Positions 7,066 through 14,065 of a stretch of 21,359 nucleotides of DNA are shown piece after piece. A program made the translations under genes and the position numbers. The stretch's first letter is position 1. Each line of letters starts with the position of its first letter. The notes under the pieces are model-generated. The model was not told the DNA's origin, made no database searches, and was given only the letters and a program-made list of their open reading frames with translations. Source of the DNA: Microbacterium sp. (lineage in GTDB: Bacteria; Actinomycetota; Actinomycetes; Actinomycetales; Microbacteriaceae); assembly GCA_003248655.1 (NCBI GenBank), contig QFPM01000030.1, positions 1 through 21,359 of the forward strand, in the 5' to 3' direction.

Positions 7066-7098
7066 CTGAAGGGCTGAAGGGACTGAAGGGCTGAAGGG
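7066..7098. repeat. Four copies of CTGAAGGG
   Basis: CTGAAGGG occurs at 7066-7073, 7074-7081, 7083-7090 and 7091-7098, with a single A between the second and third copies. The run ends 1 bp before the stop codon of the alpha/beta hydrolase. It is non-coding, so copy-number change would not alter a protein directly. Confidence 0.85.
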
Positions 7099-7099
7099 G

Positions 7100-7861
7100 T
7101 CAGAGGCGTGCGGCGAAGTCCTGGATGAGGCGTGCCGCCGGCTCGGAGTCACTGATGAGGGTGCCGTGACCGTGGTCCGGGATCACCTCGAGCCGTGCGC
7201 CCGGGATCGCGTCAAGGATCGCGCGGCACCAGGACATCGGCGCCAGAGGGTCGTCCTCACCGCGAAGCACCAGGACCGGACGGTCGATACGCGCGAAGGC
7301 CTTCTCCGGCTGATGCACGATCGTGGCGCGCATCTTCCGGATGAGGTGCGGTCCGCCGCGGAGATACTCGCGCGCCCCGCGCCAGATGACCTCGGGACGC
7401 TCGCCCACGAGGTCGCGCAGCAGGTAGGTGGCCTGGGCGCCGATGTTCCGCGCCGCCTTGTCGACCGTCGGTCCGGCGAGCACGACCCCGGAGACCAGTG
7501 CGGCGTGACGGGCGGCGAGCTCCGCCGCGATCTGACTCCCCATGGAGTGACCGATCACCACCACGGGCTGCTCTCCCGCGTCGCGCAGGTAGGCGGCGAC
7601 CAGGTCTGCGTGGCGCTCCATCGTGAACGTGCGCTCGGGCTCCGGCGCCTCGCCGAACCCGGGCAGGTCCAGGGCGACGACGCGGCCGGGCAGCTGCCGC
7701 ACGAGATCGAGGTACACACTGCGACCCATCCCGATGCCGTGCAGCAGCAGGAAGGTGGGACCCGGGGCGCCGAAGCTCTCCGCGATGAGGCTCGCCCCGT
7801 TCCGCTCGAACTCGACGAGGGTGACCGGGGTGCCTTTCGGCGCGAGGAGACTCTTGGGCAC
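7100..7861 (-). CDS. Alpha/beta-fold hydrolase
   Basis: This 253-residue protein has the standard alpha/beta hydrolase order: the oxyanion-hole segment LLLHGIGMG (about 38-46), the nucleophile elbow GHSMGS with Ser106, an acid in RGEDDPLAP (Asp203 or Asp204), and a C-terminal His in DHGHG (His230 or His232). No signal peptide is visible, so it is probably cytoplasmic. Substrate cannot be told from sequence; esters, lactones or C-C bonds are all possible. The start is a GTG at 7861 without a good ribosome binding site, so a start slightly downstream is possible. It lies 35 bp after the penicillin-acylase gene on the same strand, so the two are likely co-transcribed, and a shared amide or ester substrate is an inference. 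Confidence 0.85.
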   Translation of the reverse strand: MPKSLLAPKGTPVTLVEFERNGASLIAESFGAPGPTFLLLHGIGMGRSVYLDLVRQLPGRVVALDLPGFGEAPEPERTFTMERHADLVAAYLRDAGEQPVVVIGHSMGSQIAAELAARHAALVSGVVLAGPTVDKAARNIGAQATYLLRDLVGERPEVIWRGAREYLRGGPHLIRKMRATIVHQPEKAFARIDRPVLVLRGEDDPLAPMSWCRAILDAIPGARLEVIPDHGHGTLISDSEPAARLIQDFAARL

Positions 7862-7896
7862 CCGACAACGCTAGCCGAGGAACCTCGGAGCGCGAC

Positions 7897-10536
7897 TCAG
7901 CCCGCGGGGGCGAGCACCAGGGTGTCCACGGTCGTCGAGAACACCGCGCCCGCCGAGTACGGCCACGGCTTCTGCACCCCCGCCGCCCAGTCCGCCGTCT
8001 GGTCGGTGTAGTGCTGGTGGAAGGCGTGTCCGGAGGCGCCGGTGAGGTGGTTCCACGTCGACGCGTCGAAGTCGGACAGGTCGATCACCATCCGCATCGA
8101 GGGCACCGTGGTGGTCGCATACGACTCACCGAGCTGCCAGCCCGTGTCGTTCACGACCGATGCGCCGCCGCTCACCGGGAACGGGCCACGATTGAACAGT
8201 GCCTCGATGGGCGCGATGCCCGAGGAGCCGAGCGTGTCGCTCGTGAGCGTGATGGCGTGCAGGTCGCCCCAGTTCCAGCGCGACACCGCGTCGCCCTGGA
8301 GGGAGACGAGCTCCCGGTACGCCTCCTCGGCGGAGAGGGCGAGCATCTCGTCCCTGCCGGCCACGTCGAGCTGCTCGTTCGTCCACAGCGGGTCGGACGG
8401 GTCGTCCAGCATGGCCCCGACGACCGTGAACAGGCGAGCCTGACCGGTGATCGGGAGGGGCTGCGCGCGCTCCGCGAAGATGTTCTGCACGAGGGTGGAC
8501 CAGAGCACGTTCGCATAGGCGGCGGCCCCCGACGACGCGGAGTTCTGGGCGTCCCAGGAGCGCAGCAGCGCCACCGCCTCCCGCGGACCCTCGCCAGAGA
8601 CCTCGACGTCGCCCAGGGCGGCGGCCAGCTGCTTGCCGATCCACATCTCGTTGTCCATCTGGATGTCGCGCATGTCCTGCGCCGTGAGCGGCGCCGCCGC
8701 GGCGCGTCGCTCCAGGAGGTGGGCGATGCGACCGGCGCGGTAGCCGTCGTCCCAGTCGCGGGAGAGGAAGTAGTCGTAGTCATCGGTGACGATCGCGTTG
8801 TTCGCCGTGACGATGTACCCGGAGGCCGGGTTGTAGGCCACCGGCAGGTCCTCGAACGGGATGAACCCGGTCCAGTCGTAGCGGCTGTCCCAGCCCGGCT
8901 GCGGCATCCAGCCGTCGCCGGCACCGCGGATCGGCAGGCGCCCGGGGGTCTGATAGCCGATGTTGCCCTCGACGTCGGCGTAGATGAGGTTCTGCGCCGG
9001 CACGTCGAACAGGGAGGCCGCCCTGCGGAAGTCGTCGAAGTTCTGAGCCGTGGAGAGCGCGAAGATCGCGGTGCTCGTGGTGCCCGGGTCCAGCGCGGTC
9101 CAGCGCAGGCTCACCGCGTACTCGGCGTCGTCGGATCCCGGGGCCGCCGGTGCCGGCGCCTCGGCCGTCAGCGCCGGAGTCGGATCCTCGGCCAGCGCCG
9201 TGAAGTCACCGGTGAGGCCGGAGATGATCGGCCCGTGGACGGTGGAGCGGATCGTGAGCTCGATGTCGTCGCCGCCGGCGACGCGGATCGTCTCGGTGCT
9301 CACCTCCAGGGGCACCAGAGCGCCGTCGCGCCAGTACTGGTCCCCTTCGACGCGTTCGATGTAGAGGTCGGTGACATCGGTGGTCAGGTTGGTGAAGCCC
9401 CAGGCGACCTGCTGATTGTGGCCGATGACGATGCCGGGGAGCCCGGAGAACGAGAAGCCGCCCACGTCGAAGGGGCACGACTCGTCCACCACCGAGCACT
9501 TCAGCTGTACCTGGTACCAGACCGACGGCAGCGAGGCGCCGAGGTGCGGGTCGTTGGCGAGCAGCGGCATGCCGGTCTCGGTCAGACTGCCGGACACCAC
9601 CCACGAGTTCGACCCGATGCCTTCGCCGGCCCCGCCGACCAGCACGCTCGCGGCCTCGACGACGTTCGCGGTCTCCTCCCACTCCACGGTCGTGCTCGCC
9701 TGCTGCACGTCGTCGTCCGGGGCGGCCGGCGTGAAGGACGCGGGTTCCGTCGTGGTCTCCAGCGCGGGGACCGTCGAGATCTTCGGCACGATCACCGGGT
9801 TCTGGTCGAACGGGTAGGCCGGATAGAGCTTCTCCAGGAGGGCGTCGGTCTCCGCCGGTTCCCCGCCCAGCTCGGCGGCGAGGAGCGCCCGCTCCGTCTC
9901 ATCCTCGACGTTGGTGCGCAGATCCCAGGCCATCGCCTTGAGCCAGGCGACCGAGTCGGCCGGCTCCCAGGGCTCCGGGGCGTACTCCGGGTTCTGCACG
10001 CCCAGGACGGCGTACTCGAGGGACAGCTCGGCGCCGGAACGCGAGGAGAGATAGGCGTTGACCCCCGCCGCATACGCCTCGTAGTACCCGCGGGTCACGT
10101 CGTCCATCGCCTCGACCTCGGCCTCGGCGACCTTGCGCCAGCCGAGGGTGCGCAGGAAGGCGTCGGTGCCCGCCTGAGAGGCGCCGAACATCTCGGCCAC
10201 CCGTCCGGCGGTGACATGCCGGCGGAAGTCCATCTCGAAGAAGCGGTCCTGCGCATGCACGAAGCCCTGCGCGTAGAAGAGGTCGTCGGTGGAGTCCGCC
10301 GTGATCGTGGGGATGCCGCGGTCGTCGCGCTGCACCGTCACCTCCGCCTGGAGCCCGTCGAGCTCCACGGTCCCGGACGTCTGCGGGAACGAGCGCTGGA
10401 TGGTCCACGTCACGAAGAAGGCCGCCGCCACCGCGATCACGACGACCACGGCGACCACGGCGAACACGATGCGTCCGATGCGGGTGGCCAGGGATCGGCG
10501 CGGGGGTGCGGTGGTCGCCTGCGAATCGGTCGTCAT
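7897..10536 (-). CDS. Penicillin acylase family (Ntn) amidohydrolase
   Basis: This 879-residue protein is a member of the N-terminal-nucleophile acylases (penicillin G acylase, cephalosporin acylase, acyl-homoserine-lactone acylase). Residues 20-45 are a single hydrophobic segment, a membrane anchor or signal. The alpha-chain region (about 60-240) has the conserved start VQRDDRGIPTITA and YAQGFVHAQDRFFEMDFRR. After a Pro/Thr/Asp-rich linker, GEGIGSNSW (304-312) gives the autocleavage site; Ser309 would become the free N-terminal nucleophile of the beta chain. LLANDPHLG and IGHNQQVAWGFTN are further family motifs. It probably cleaves an amide bond outside the membrane; the substrate is unknown. 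It is the first gene of an operon with the alpha/beta hydrolase and has its own promoter region. Confidence 0.9.
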   Translation of the reverse strand: MTTDSQATTAPPRRSLATRIGRIVFAVVAVVVVIAVAAAFFVTWTIQRSFPQTSGTVELDGLQAEVTVQRDDRGIPTITADSTDDLFYAQGFVHAQDRFFEMDFRRHVTAGRVAEMFGASQAGTDAFLRTLGWRKVAEAEVEAMDDVTRGYYEAYAAGVNAYLSSRSGAELSLEYAVLGVQNPEYAPEPWEPADSVAWLKAMAWDLRTNVEDETERALLAAELGGEPAETDALLEKLYPAYPFDQNPVIVPKISTVPALETTTEPASFTPAAPDDDVQQASTTVEWEETANVVEAASVLVGGAGEGIGSNSWVVSGSLTETGMPLLANDPHLGASLPSVWYQVQLKCSVVDESCPFDVGGFSFSGLPGIVIGHNQQVAWGFTNLTTDVTDLYIERVEGDQYWRDGALVPLEVSTETIRVAGGDDIELTIRSTVHGPIISGLTGDFTALAEDPTPALTAEAPAPAAPGSDDAEYAVSLRWTALDPGTTSTAIFALSTAQNFDDFRRAASLFDVPAQNLIYADVEGNIGYQTPGRLPIRGAGDGWMPQPGWDSRYDWTGFIPFEDLPVAYNPASGYIVTANNAIVTDDYDYFLSRDWDDGYRAGRIAHLLERRAAAAPLTAQDMRDIQMDNEMWIGKQLAAALGDVEVSGEGPREAVALLRSWDAQNSASSGAAAYANVLWSTLVQNIFAERAQPLPITGQARLFTVVGAMLDDPSDPLWTNEQLDVAGRDEMLALSAEEAYRELVSLQGDAVSRWNWGDLHAITLTSDTLGSSGIAPIEALFNRGPFPVSGGASVVNDTGWQLGESYATTTVPSMRMVIDLSDFDASTWNHLTGASGHAFHQHYTDQTADWAAGVQKPWPYSAGAVFSTTVDTLVLAPAG

Positions 10537-10561
10537 CGTCGAGAACTCTTTCGGGTAGCAC

Positions 10562-10580
10562 GGTGAGACTCAGTCCCACC
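10562..10580. promoter_or_regulatory. Candidate operator upstream of the acylase gene
   Basis: GGTGAGACT-C-AGTCCCACC is a nine-base inverted repeat with one mismatch around a single central base. It lies 26 bp upstream of the acylase start and downstream of the candidate -10 element, a position suited to repression. The regulator is not identified. Confidence 0.4.
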
Positions 10581-10615
10581 GAGCCCCAGTGCGCGTTTCA
10601 GGGTCGCGCTTTCGC

Positions 10616-10624
10616 ATCATATCA
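10616..10624 (-). promoter_or_regulatory. Candidate extended -10 for the acylase operon
   Basis: On the minus strand TGATATGAT is an extended -10 (TGN followed by TATGAT). It would give a 5' leader of about 70 bases. No matching -35 is seen, which is acceptable for an extended -10 promoter. It lies just after the hairpin that ends the upstream operon. Confidence 0.4.
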
Positions 10625-10630
10625 GCACGC

Positions 10631-10657
10631 GGCGCCGACCGGGGAACGATCGGCGCC
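10631..10657 (-). terminator. Hairpin after the yhgE-like gene
   Basis: GGCGCCGA and TCGGCGCC form an eight-base stem, continued after one mismatch by two more pairs, around the loop GGGAA. It begins 6 bp beyond the stop codon of the yhgE-like gene and is the likely terminator of the tetR operon, although the following minus-strand sequence is not U-rich. Confidence 0.6.
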
Positions 10658-10663
10658 GCCGGG

Positions 10664-12499
10664 TCACCCGATCAGGCTCGGCTGCAGGTCCCGCAGGGTG
10701 CGGCGGTGCGTCATCCGCGTCACGCCGATCATCGCCAGCAGCAGGGCGCCGACCAGCCACAGCGCGAGCACCGCCAGATCCCACCCGGCCCTGGCGTGAT
10801 CGCCGCCGTACATGAGCTGCCGCATCGCGTCGACCACATAGCCGAGCGGGAGCACGTGGTGCAGGGCGGCCAGGGGAGCGGGAAGGGTCTGCCACGGGAA
10901 CGTGCCGCCCGCGGTGACCAGCTGCAACACCATCAGCACCAGGCCGAGGAACTGGCCGACCGAGCCGAGCCAGACGTTGAGCGCGAGGATGATCGCGGCG
11001 AAGGTGGCCGAGGCGAACACCAGCACCCCCAGGGTCCCCAGCGGGTGGTCGAACCGGAATCCGAGGGTGAGGGCGAGGATGCCCATGAGGCCCAGCATCT
11101 GGACCCCGCCGAGCATCGCGGGGGTGAGCCACCCGGCCAGCGTGATGCGCACCGGGGAGTGCAGCGCGGTGACCGCCCGGCGGGAGATCGGCTTCACGAT
11201 GAGGAACAGGGCGTAGATGCCGATCCACGCCGACAGGGCAGCGAAGAACGGGGCCAGTCCGGCGCCGTAGTCCTCCGCGGACGCCACCTTGTCGCTCGAC
11301 ACCGCGACCGGATCGGCGATCGTGTCGGCCTGGAGCGCGCGGAGGTCCGGTGTCGAGGCGGGGATCGCCTGCACGCCGTCGGCGAGACCGTCGCGGAGCT
11401 GAGCGGTGCCGTCGGCGAGGGTGCCCAGACCGTCGCGCAGCTGCGCCGCCCCCGTCTCCGCCGCCGCGGCCCCCGAGGCGACCGTGCCCGCCCCCGATGC
11501 CAGCTCCGAGGCTCCGGCCGCGAGCGACGCGGCGCCGTCGGCGAGCTGGTCCACCTTGCCCACGGCGCTCTGCACCTGGGCGTTGCCTTCCTCGAGCCGG
11601 GCGCCGAGGGGGTCGAGCCGCGCCAGGACCTGCTCCACCTCCTCGGGCGTGAGGCCCTGCTCGGCGAGGGCGTCGGCGATGTCGCCGCGCACCTGCGGGA
11701 GGGCGTCTGTGGCATCCTGCACCGCGGCGCCGGCGCGGTCGGCCACGTCGGCGAGCTGGCGGTTGCCCGCACTGACCTGCTGTGCGCCGGCGGCCAGCGA
11801 CTGGGCGCCGCTGGCGAGCTGCGCCGTTCCGTCCGCGAGCCGGGACGTGCCGTCGGCGAGGGTCGCGCTTCCGGATGCGGCGGTGTTCGCGCCGTCGACG
11901 AGCTTCGTGGCACCGTCCGTGGCCGTGACCAGGCTGTCGCGGACGTCGCTGAGGCCGGTGAGCAGACGCTCCGCGGCCTCACTGCCCACCATCTCGGCCA
12001 CCGAGCTGCGGATCTTCTCCACGGCCTGGGTGCCCATCGACGAGGCGAGGTAGTTGTTCGCGTCGTTGGTCTCCAGCTCGATCCTCGCCTGGTGCGGGTC
12101 GTCGCCCGCCGCCGAGGTGAGCGCGGCGGAGAAGTCGGCCGGGATGGTCACCGTGAAGTCGACGCCGCCGTCGCGCAGGGCCTGGGCGGCGTCCTCGGCC
12201 GACATGCGCTGCCAGTCGAACGCGTTCCCGTCGATCAGGTTCTCCGCGACGTCCTCGCCGTAGTTCACGGTCTCGCCGGTGGACGCCTCGGTGCCCGTCG
12301 TCGGGGCGGGTGCGCCCTCGTCGTCGACGACCAGGGCGACGGGCACATCCGGGAACTTCGCGTAGGGGTCCTGGTTGGCCCAGAGGTACAGCCCTCCGTA
12401 GAGGATGGGCACGCAGATCAGGGCGACGAGGGCGAGGATGCCCATCGTGCTCGCCGTCAGCCGACGCAGCTCGGCCGCGATCATGGCGGGGACCTTCAT
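10664..12499 (-). CDS. YhgE/Pip-family membrane protein
   Basis: This 611-residue protein has one N-terminal membrane segment (about residues 18-42) followed by the family motif YLWANQDPYAKFPDVPVALV. Then comes a long extracytoplasmic domain whose middle (about 200-380) is full of Gly/Ala heptad-like repeats such as LADGTSRLADGTAQLASGAQ, likely helical. About five or six membrane segments follow in residues 405-600. This is the standard architecture of YhgE/Pip proteins, which include phage-infection and type VII secretion (EsaA-like) relatives, and of ABC-2-type permeases. Its ATG overlaps the stop of the ABC-like gene (four bases), and a TetR gene is further upstream, so it may be an efflux or export permease under TetR control. 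The substrate is unknown. Confidence 0.85.
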   Translation of the reverse strand: MKVPAMIAAELRRLTASTMGILALVALICVPILYGGLYLWANQDPYAKFPDVPVALVVDDEGAPAPTTGTEASTGETVNYGEDVAENLIDGNAFDWQRMSAEDAAQALRDGGVDFTVTIPADFSAALTSAAGDDPHQARIELETNDANNYLASSMGTQAVEKIRSSVAEMVGSEAAERLLTGLSDVRDSLVTATDGATKLVDGANTAASGSATLADGTSRLADGTAQLASGAQSLAAGAQQVSAGNRQLADVADRAGAAVQDATDALPQVRGDIADALAEQGLTPEEVEQVLARLDPLGARLEEGNAQVQSAVGKVDQLADGAASLAAGASELASGAGTVASGAAAAETGAAQLRDGLGTLADGTAQLRDGLADGVQAIPASTPDLRALQADTIADPVAVSSDKVASAEDYGAGLAPFFAALSAWIGIYALFLIVKPISRRAVTALHSPVRITLAGWLTPAMLGGVQMLGLMGILALTLGFRFDHPLGTLGVLVFASATFAAIILALNVWLGSVGQFLGLVLMVLQLVTAGGTFPWQTLPAPLAALHHVLPLGYVVDAMRQLMYGGDHARAGWDLAVLALWLVGALLLAMIGVTRMTHRRTLRDLQPSLIG

Positions 12500-13338
12500 C
12501 GTGCGTCTCCCTTCGTCTCGTCCGCGGCTTCCCCTTCGGGCGCCGCGTCCGGTTCGGGGTCCGGTTCCGGTTCGGGGTCCGGTTCCGGTTCGTGGTCCGG
12601 TGTCGTGTCGGGGTCCGGTTCCGGTTCGTGGTCCGGTGTCGTGTCGGGGTCCGGGCCCGGTTCCGGTTCGGGGTCCGGGTCCGTGTCGACCTCCGGGGCG
12701 GGGGCGAGGGGCGCGACCGGGCCGGAGGCGTTGACGGCGTCGAGCTCGCGCATCCGCTCCAGCGCGACCGCCGCGGAGCCGCCGACGACGACGAGCACCG
12801 CGTACCCGCGCTCGGCGAACTCAGCGGCGATGCGCCACCAGCCGTCCGGCACGCCGCCGTGGCGGTCCGGCGACACCAGCACGATGCCCTCCACGCCCTC
12901 GCGCAGCACGGTGAGCTCGCAGAGGATCCGCACGCGCGCCGACGGGTCGACCGTGCCGACCGGCGCCGCGGCGAGCTCGGAGTACCCCAGCTGCGCGAGC
13001 CAGCGGCGGGCGTGCAGCGGGGTGGCTCCCCGCCCGGCGAACATGAGCTCCTCGCCCACCACCCCGGCGAGGGCGATGTCGGGATGCGGGTCGCTCACGT
13101 CGGGCGCATCGACCAGGGCGACGCGTCGGCGGAGCGCCGTGGCATTCGCATCGCCGTCGATGGTGACCCGGCCCGTGTCGGGCTTCATCCGCCCGCTGGC
13201 GATGAGTCCGAGCACCGTGGGACGCTGCTCCGTCTCGGCCAGGGCGTACCGCACCGCGCCGGTGTGGAACTCGAGGCTGGTGCGGGGCAGCGCCTGGCCC
13301 GCCCGGCCCTTGCTCACGCCGTGCAGCTGGATCCTCAT
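12496..13338 (-). CDS. Degenerate ABC-transporter ATPase-like protein with acidic Pro-rich tail
   Basis: This is a 280-residue protein. The start MRIQLHGVSKG and the segment LIASGRMKPDTGRVTIDGDA copy the layout of an ABC ATPase beta-sheet entry and the post-Walker-A helix with its 'sGrv.idG' turn. At the expected Walker A position the sequence is ALAETEQRPT, with no GxxGxGK[ST]. The signature LSGGQ is replaced by around SARVRILCEL, and the Walker B region is GIVLVSPD. Residues from about 216 form a Pro/Asp/Glu repeat tail (EVDTDPDPEPEPGPD and on). It sits between tetR and the yhgE-like gene with four-base overlaps on both sides. It probably pairs with the YhgE-like protein as a noncatalytic partner; that role is inferred. 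The start at 13338 is preferred over 13404 because it matches the fold start and overlaps tetR. Confidence 0.65.
   Translation of the reverse strand: MRIQLHGVSKGRAGQALPRTSLEFHTGAVRYALAETEQRPTVLGLIASGRMKPDTGRVTIDGDANATALRRRVALVDAPDVSDPHPDIALAGVVGEELMFAGRGATPLHARRWLAQLGYSELAAAPVGTVDPSARVRILCELTVLREGVEGIVLVSPDRHGGVPDGWWRIAAEFAERGYAVLVVVGGSAAVALERMRELDAVNASGPVAPLAPAPEVDTDPDPEPEPGPDPDTTPDHEPEPDPDTTPDHEPEPDPEPEPDPEPDAAPEGEAADETKGDAR
12574..12645. repeat. Two exact tandem copies of a 36-bp unit
   Basis: 12574-12609 and 12610-12645 are identical. They encode a 12-residue block (TTPDHEPEPDPD in phase) within the acidic Pro-rich tail of the ABC-like protein. Shorter GGTTCC/GGGGTCC-type variants flank the block on both sides (about 12535-12690). 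Being 36 bp, a gain or loss keeps the frame. Confidence 0.85.
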
Positions 13339-13958
13339 GCCGCCTCCTCGTCGAGTCCGGTGATCACCGGATGCTCCGCGAGCAGCGCGTCGACCTCGCG
13401 CCACGACAGTCCGGCGACGCTGAGGAGCGTGCGGACCACCAGGTCCGCCGCCCCGCTGCGAGACGCGTCGGTGCGGGCGACCACGGTGCGCGCGATCTCC
13501 TCGATCAGCCGCGCCAGGGTGGGCGCGGCGAGGTCGGTGCGGAAGCCGCCCTCCTCTTGGCCGCGCCGCACTAGCTCCGTGACCGTGCGACGGAGAGGGG
13601 CGAGTGCCGCGGCCGTGTGCTCGACGTGGGCCTCGTCGAGGGCGAGTGCCGCGGCCACCTGCACGTGCGCCGCCTCGCGCCAGAGCTGGGCGGCGAGTCG
13701 GGCGAGGGCCAGCCGCGGATCGGGGTCGTCCACCGACGCGGCGATGGCGTTGAAGCGCTGCGCGCCCGACGAGATGAGCTCCCGGATGAGGGCGTCACGG
13801 TCGTCGAAGTGGCCGTAGAGCGTGCGGCGGGAGAGCCCGGCGCTGCGAGCGATGACGTCGATGGAGGCGTACGGGTCGGTCGCGAGCGTCGCGCGCGCGG
13901 CGGAGAGGATCCCGGCGCGGTTCTCGACCGCGTCGCGTCGGGGAGCACGGGTGGTCAT
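13335..13958 (-). CDS. TetR-family transcriptional regulator
   Basis: This is a 207-residue protein. The N-terminal helix-turn-helix (about residues 14-58) reads AGILSAARATLATDPYASID then VIARSAGLSRRTLYGHFDDR, a typical TetR pattern; the rest is a helical ligand-binding and dimerisation domain. The ATG at 13958 follows a G-rich ribosome binding site (GGGGGG) and fits the family start; long open frames upstream of it are antisense to argG. Its stop overlaps the start of the ABC-like gene, so tetR is first in an operon of tetR, ABC-like gene and yhgE-like gene. Nested palindromes 21 bp upstream suggest self-repression. The ligand is unknown. Confidence 0.9.
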   Translation of the reverse strand: MTTRAPRRDAVENRAGILSAARATLATDPYASIDVIARSAGLSRRTLYGHFDDRDALIRELISSGAQRFNAIAASVDDPDPRLALARLAAQLWREAAHVQVAAALALDEAHVEHTAAALAPLRRTVTELVRRGQEEGGFRTDLAAPTLARLIEEIARTVVARTDASRSGAADLVVRTLLSVAGLSWREVDALLAEHPVITGLDEEAA

Positions 13959-13978
13959 CCCCCCATGATACGCGATAG

Positions 13979-14006
13979 TGCACAGATGTGTGCAAGATAT
14001 CTGTGC
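13979..14006. promoter_or_regulatory. Nested palindromes, likely TetR operator
   Basis: GCACAGAT (13980-13987) and ATCTGTGC (13999-14006) form a perfect eight-base inverted repeat with an 11-base spacer. Within it TGCACA-GATG-TGTGCA (13979-13994) is a second perfect inverted repeat and AGATATCT (13995-14002) is a palindrome. It sits between the tetR start and the argG terminator, so it most likely controls the tetR operon. Confidence 0.65.
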
Positions 14007-14025
14007 GCGGCCTCCGGGCATGAGA

Positions 14026-14057
14026 GAGGGGGCGGACGCCGCAGCATCCGCCCCCTC
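14026..14057 (-). terminator. argG terminator hairpin
   Basis: GAGGGGGCGGA and TCCGCCCCCTC are perfect 11-base arms around a 10-base loop, starting 9 bp after the argG stop. The following minus-strand bases (TCTCATG) are only weakly pyrimidine-rich. It would insulate argG from the tetR operon. Confidence 0.75.
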
Positions 14058-14065
14058 GATCTCGC

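Noticed and set aside
8011..10566. 851-codon plus-strand open frame
   Set aside because: It is antisense to the penicillin-acylase gene, with Arg/Gly-rich low-complexity translation typical of shadow frames in G+C-rich DNA.
12535..12690. CRISPR-like or regulatory repeat array
   Set aside because: Repeat units adjoin without spacers, are in frame and encode the acidic Pro-rich tail.
10589..13363. 924-codon plus-strand open frame
   Set aside because: It is antisense to the yhgE-like and ABC-like genes, both of which have recognisable families; the translation has no family features.
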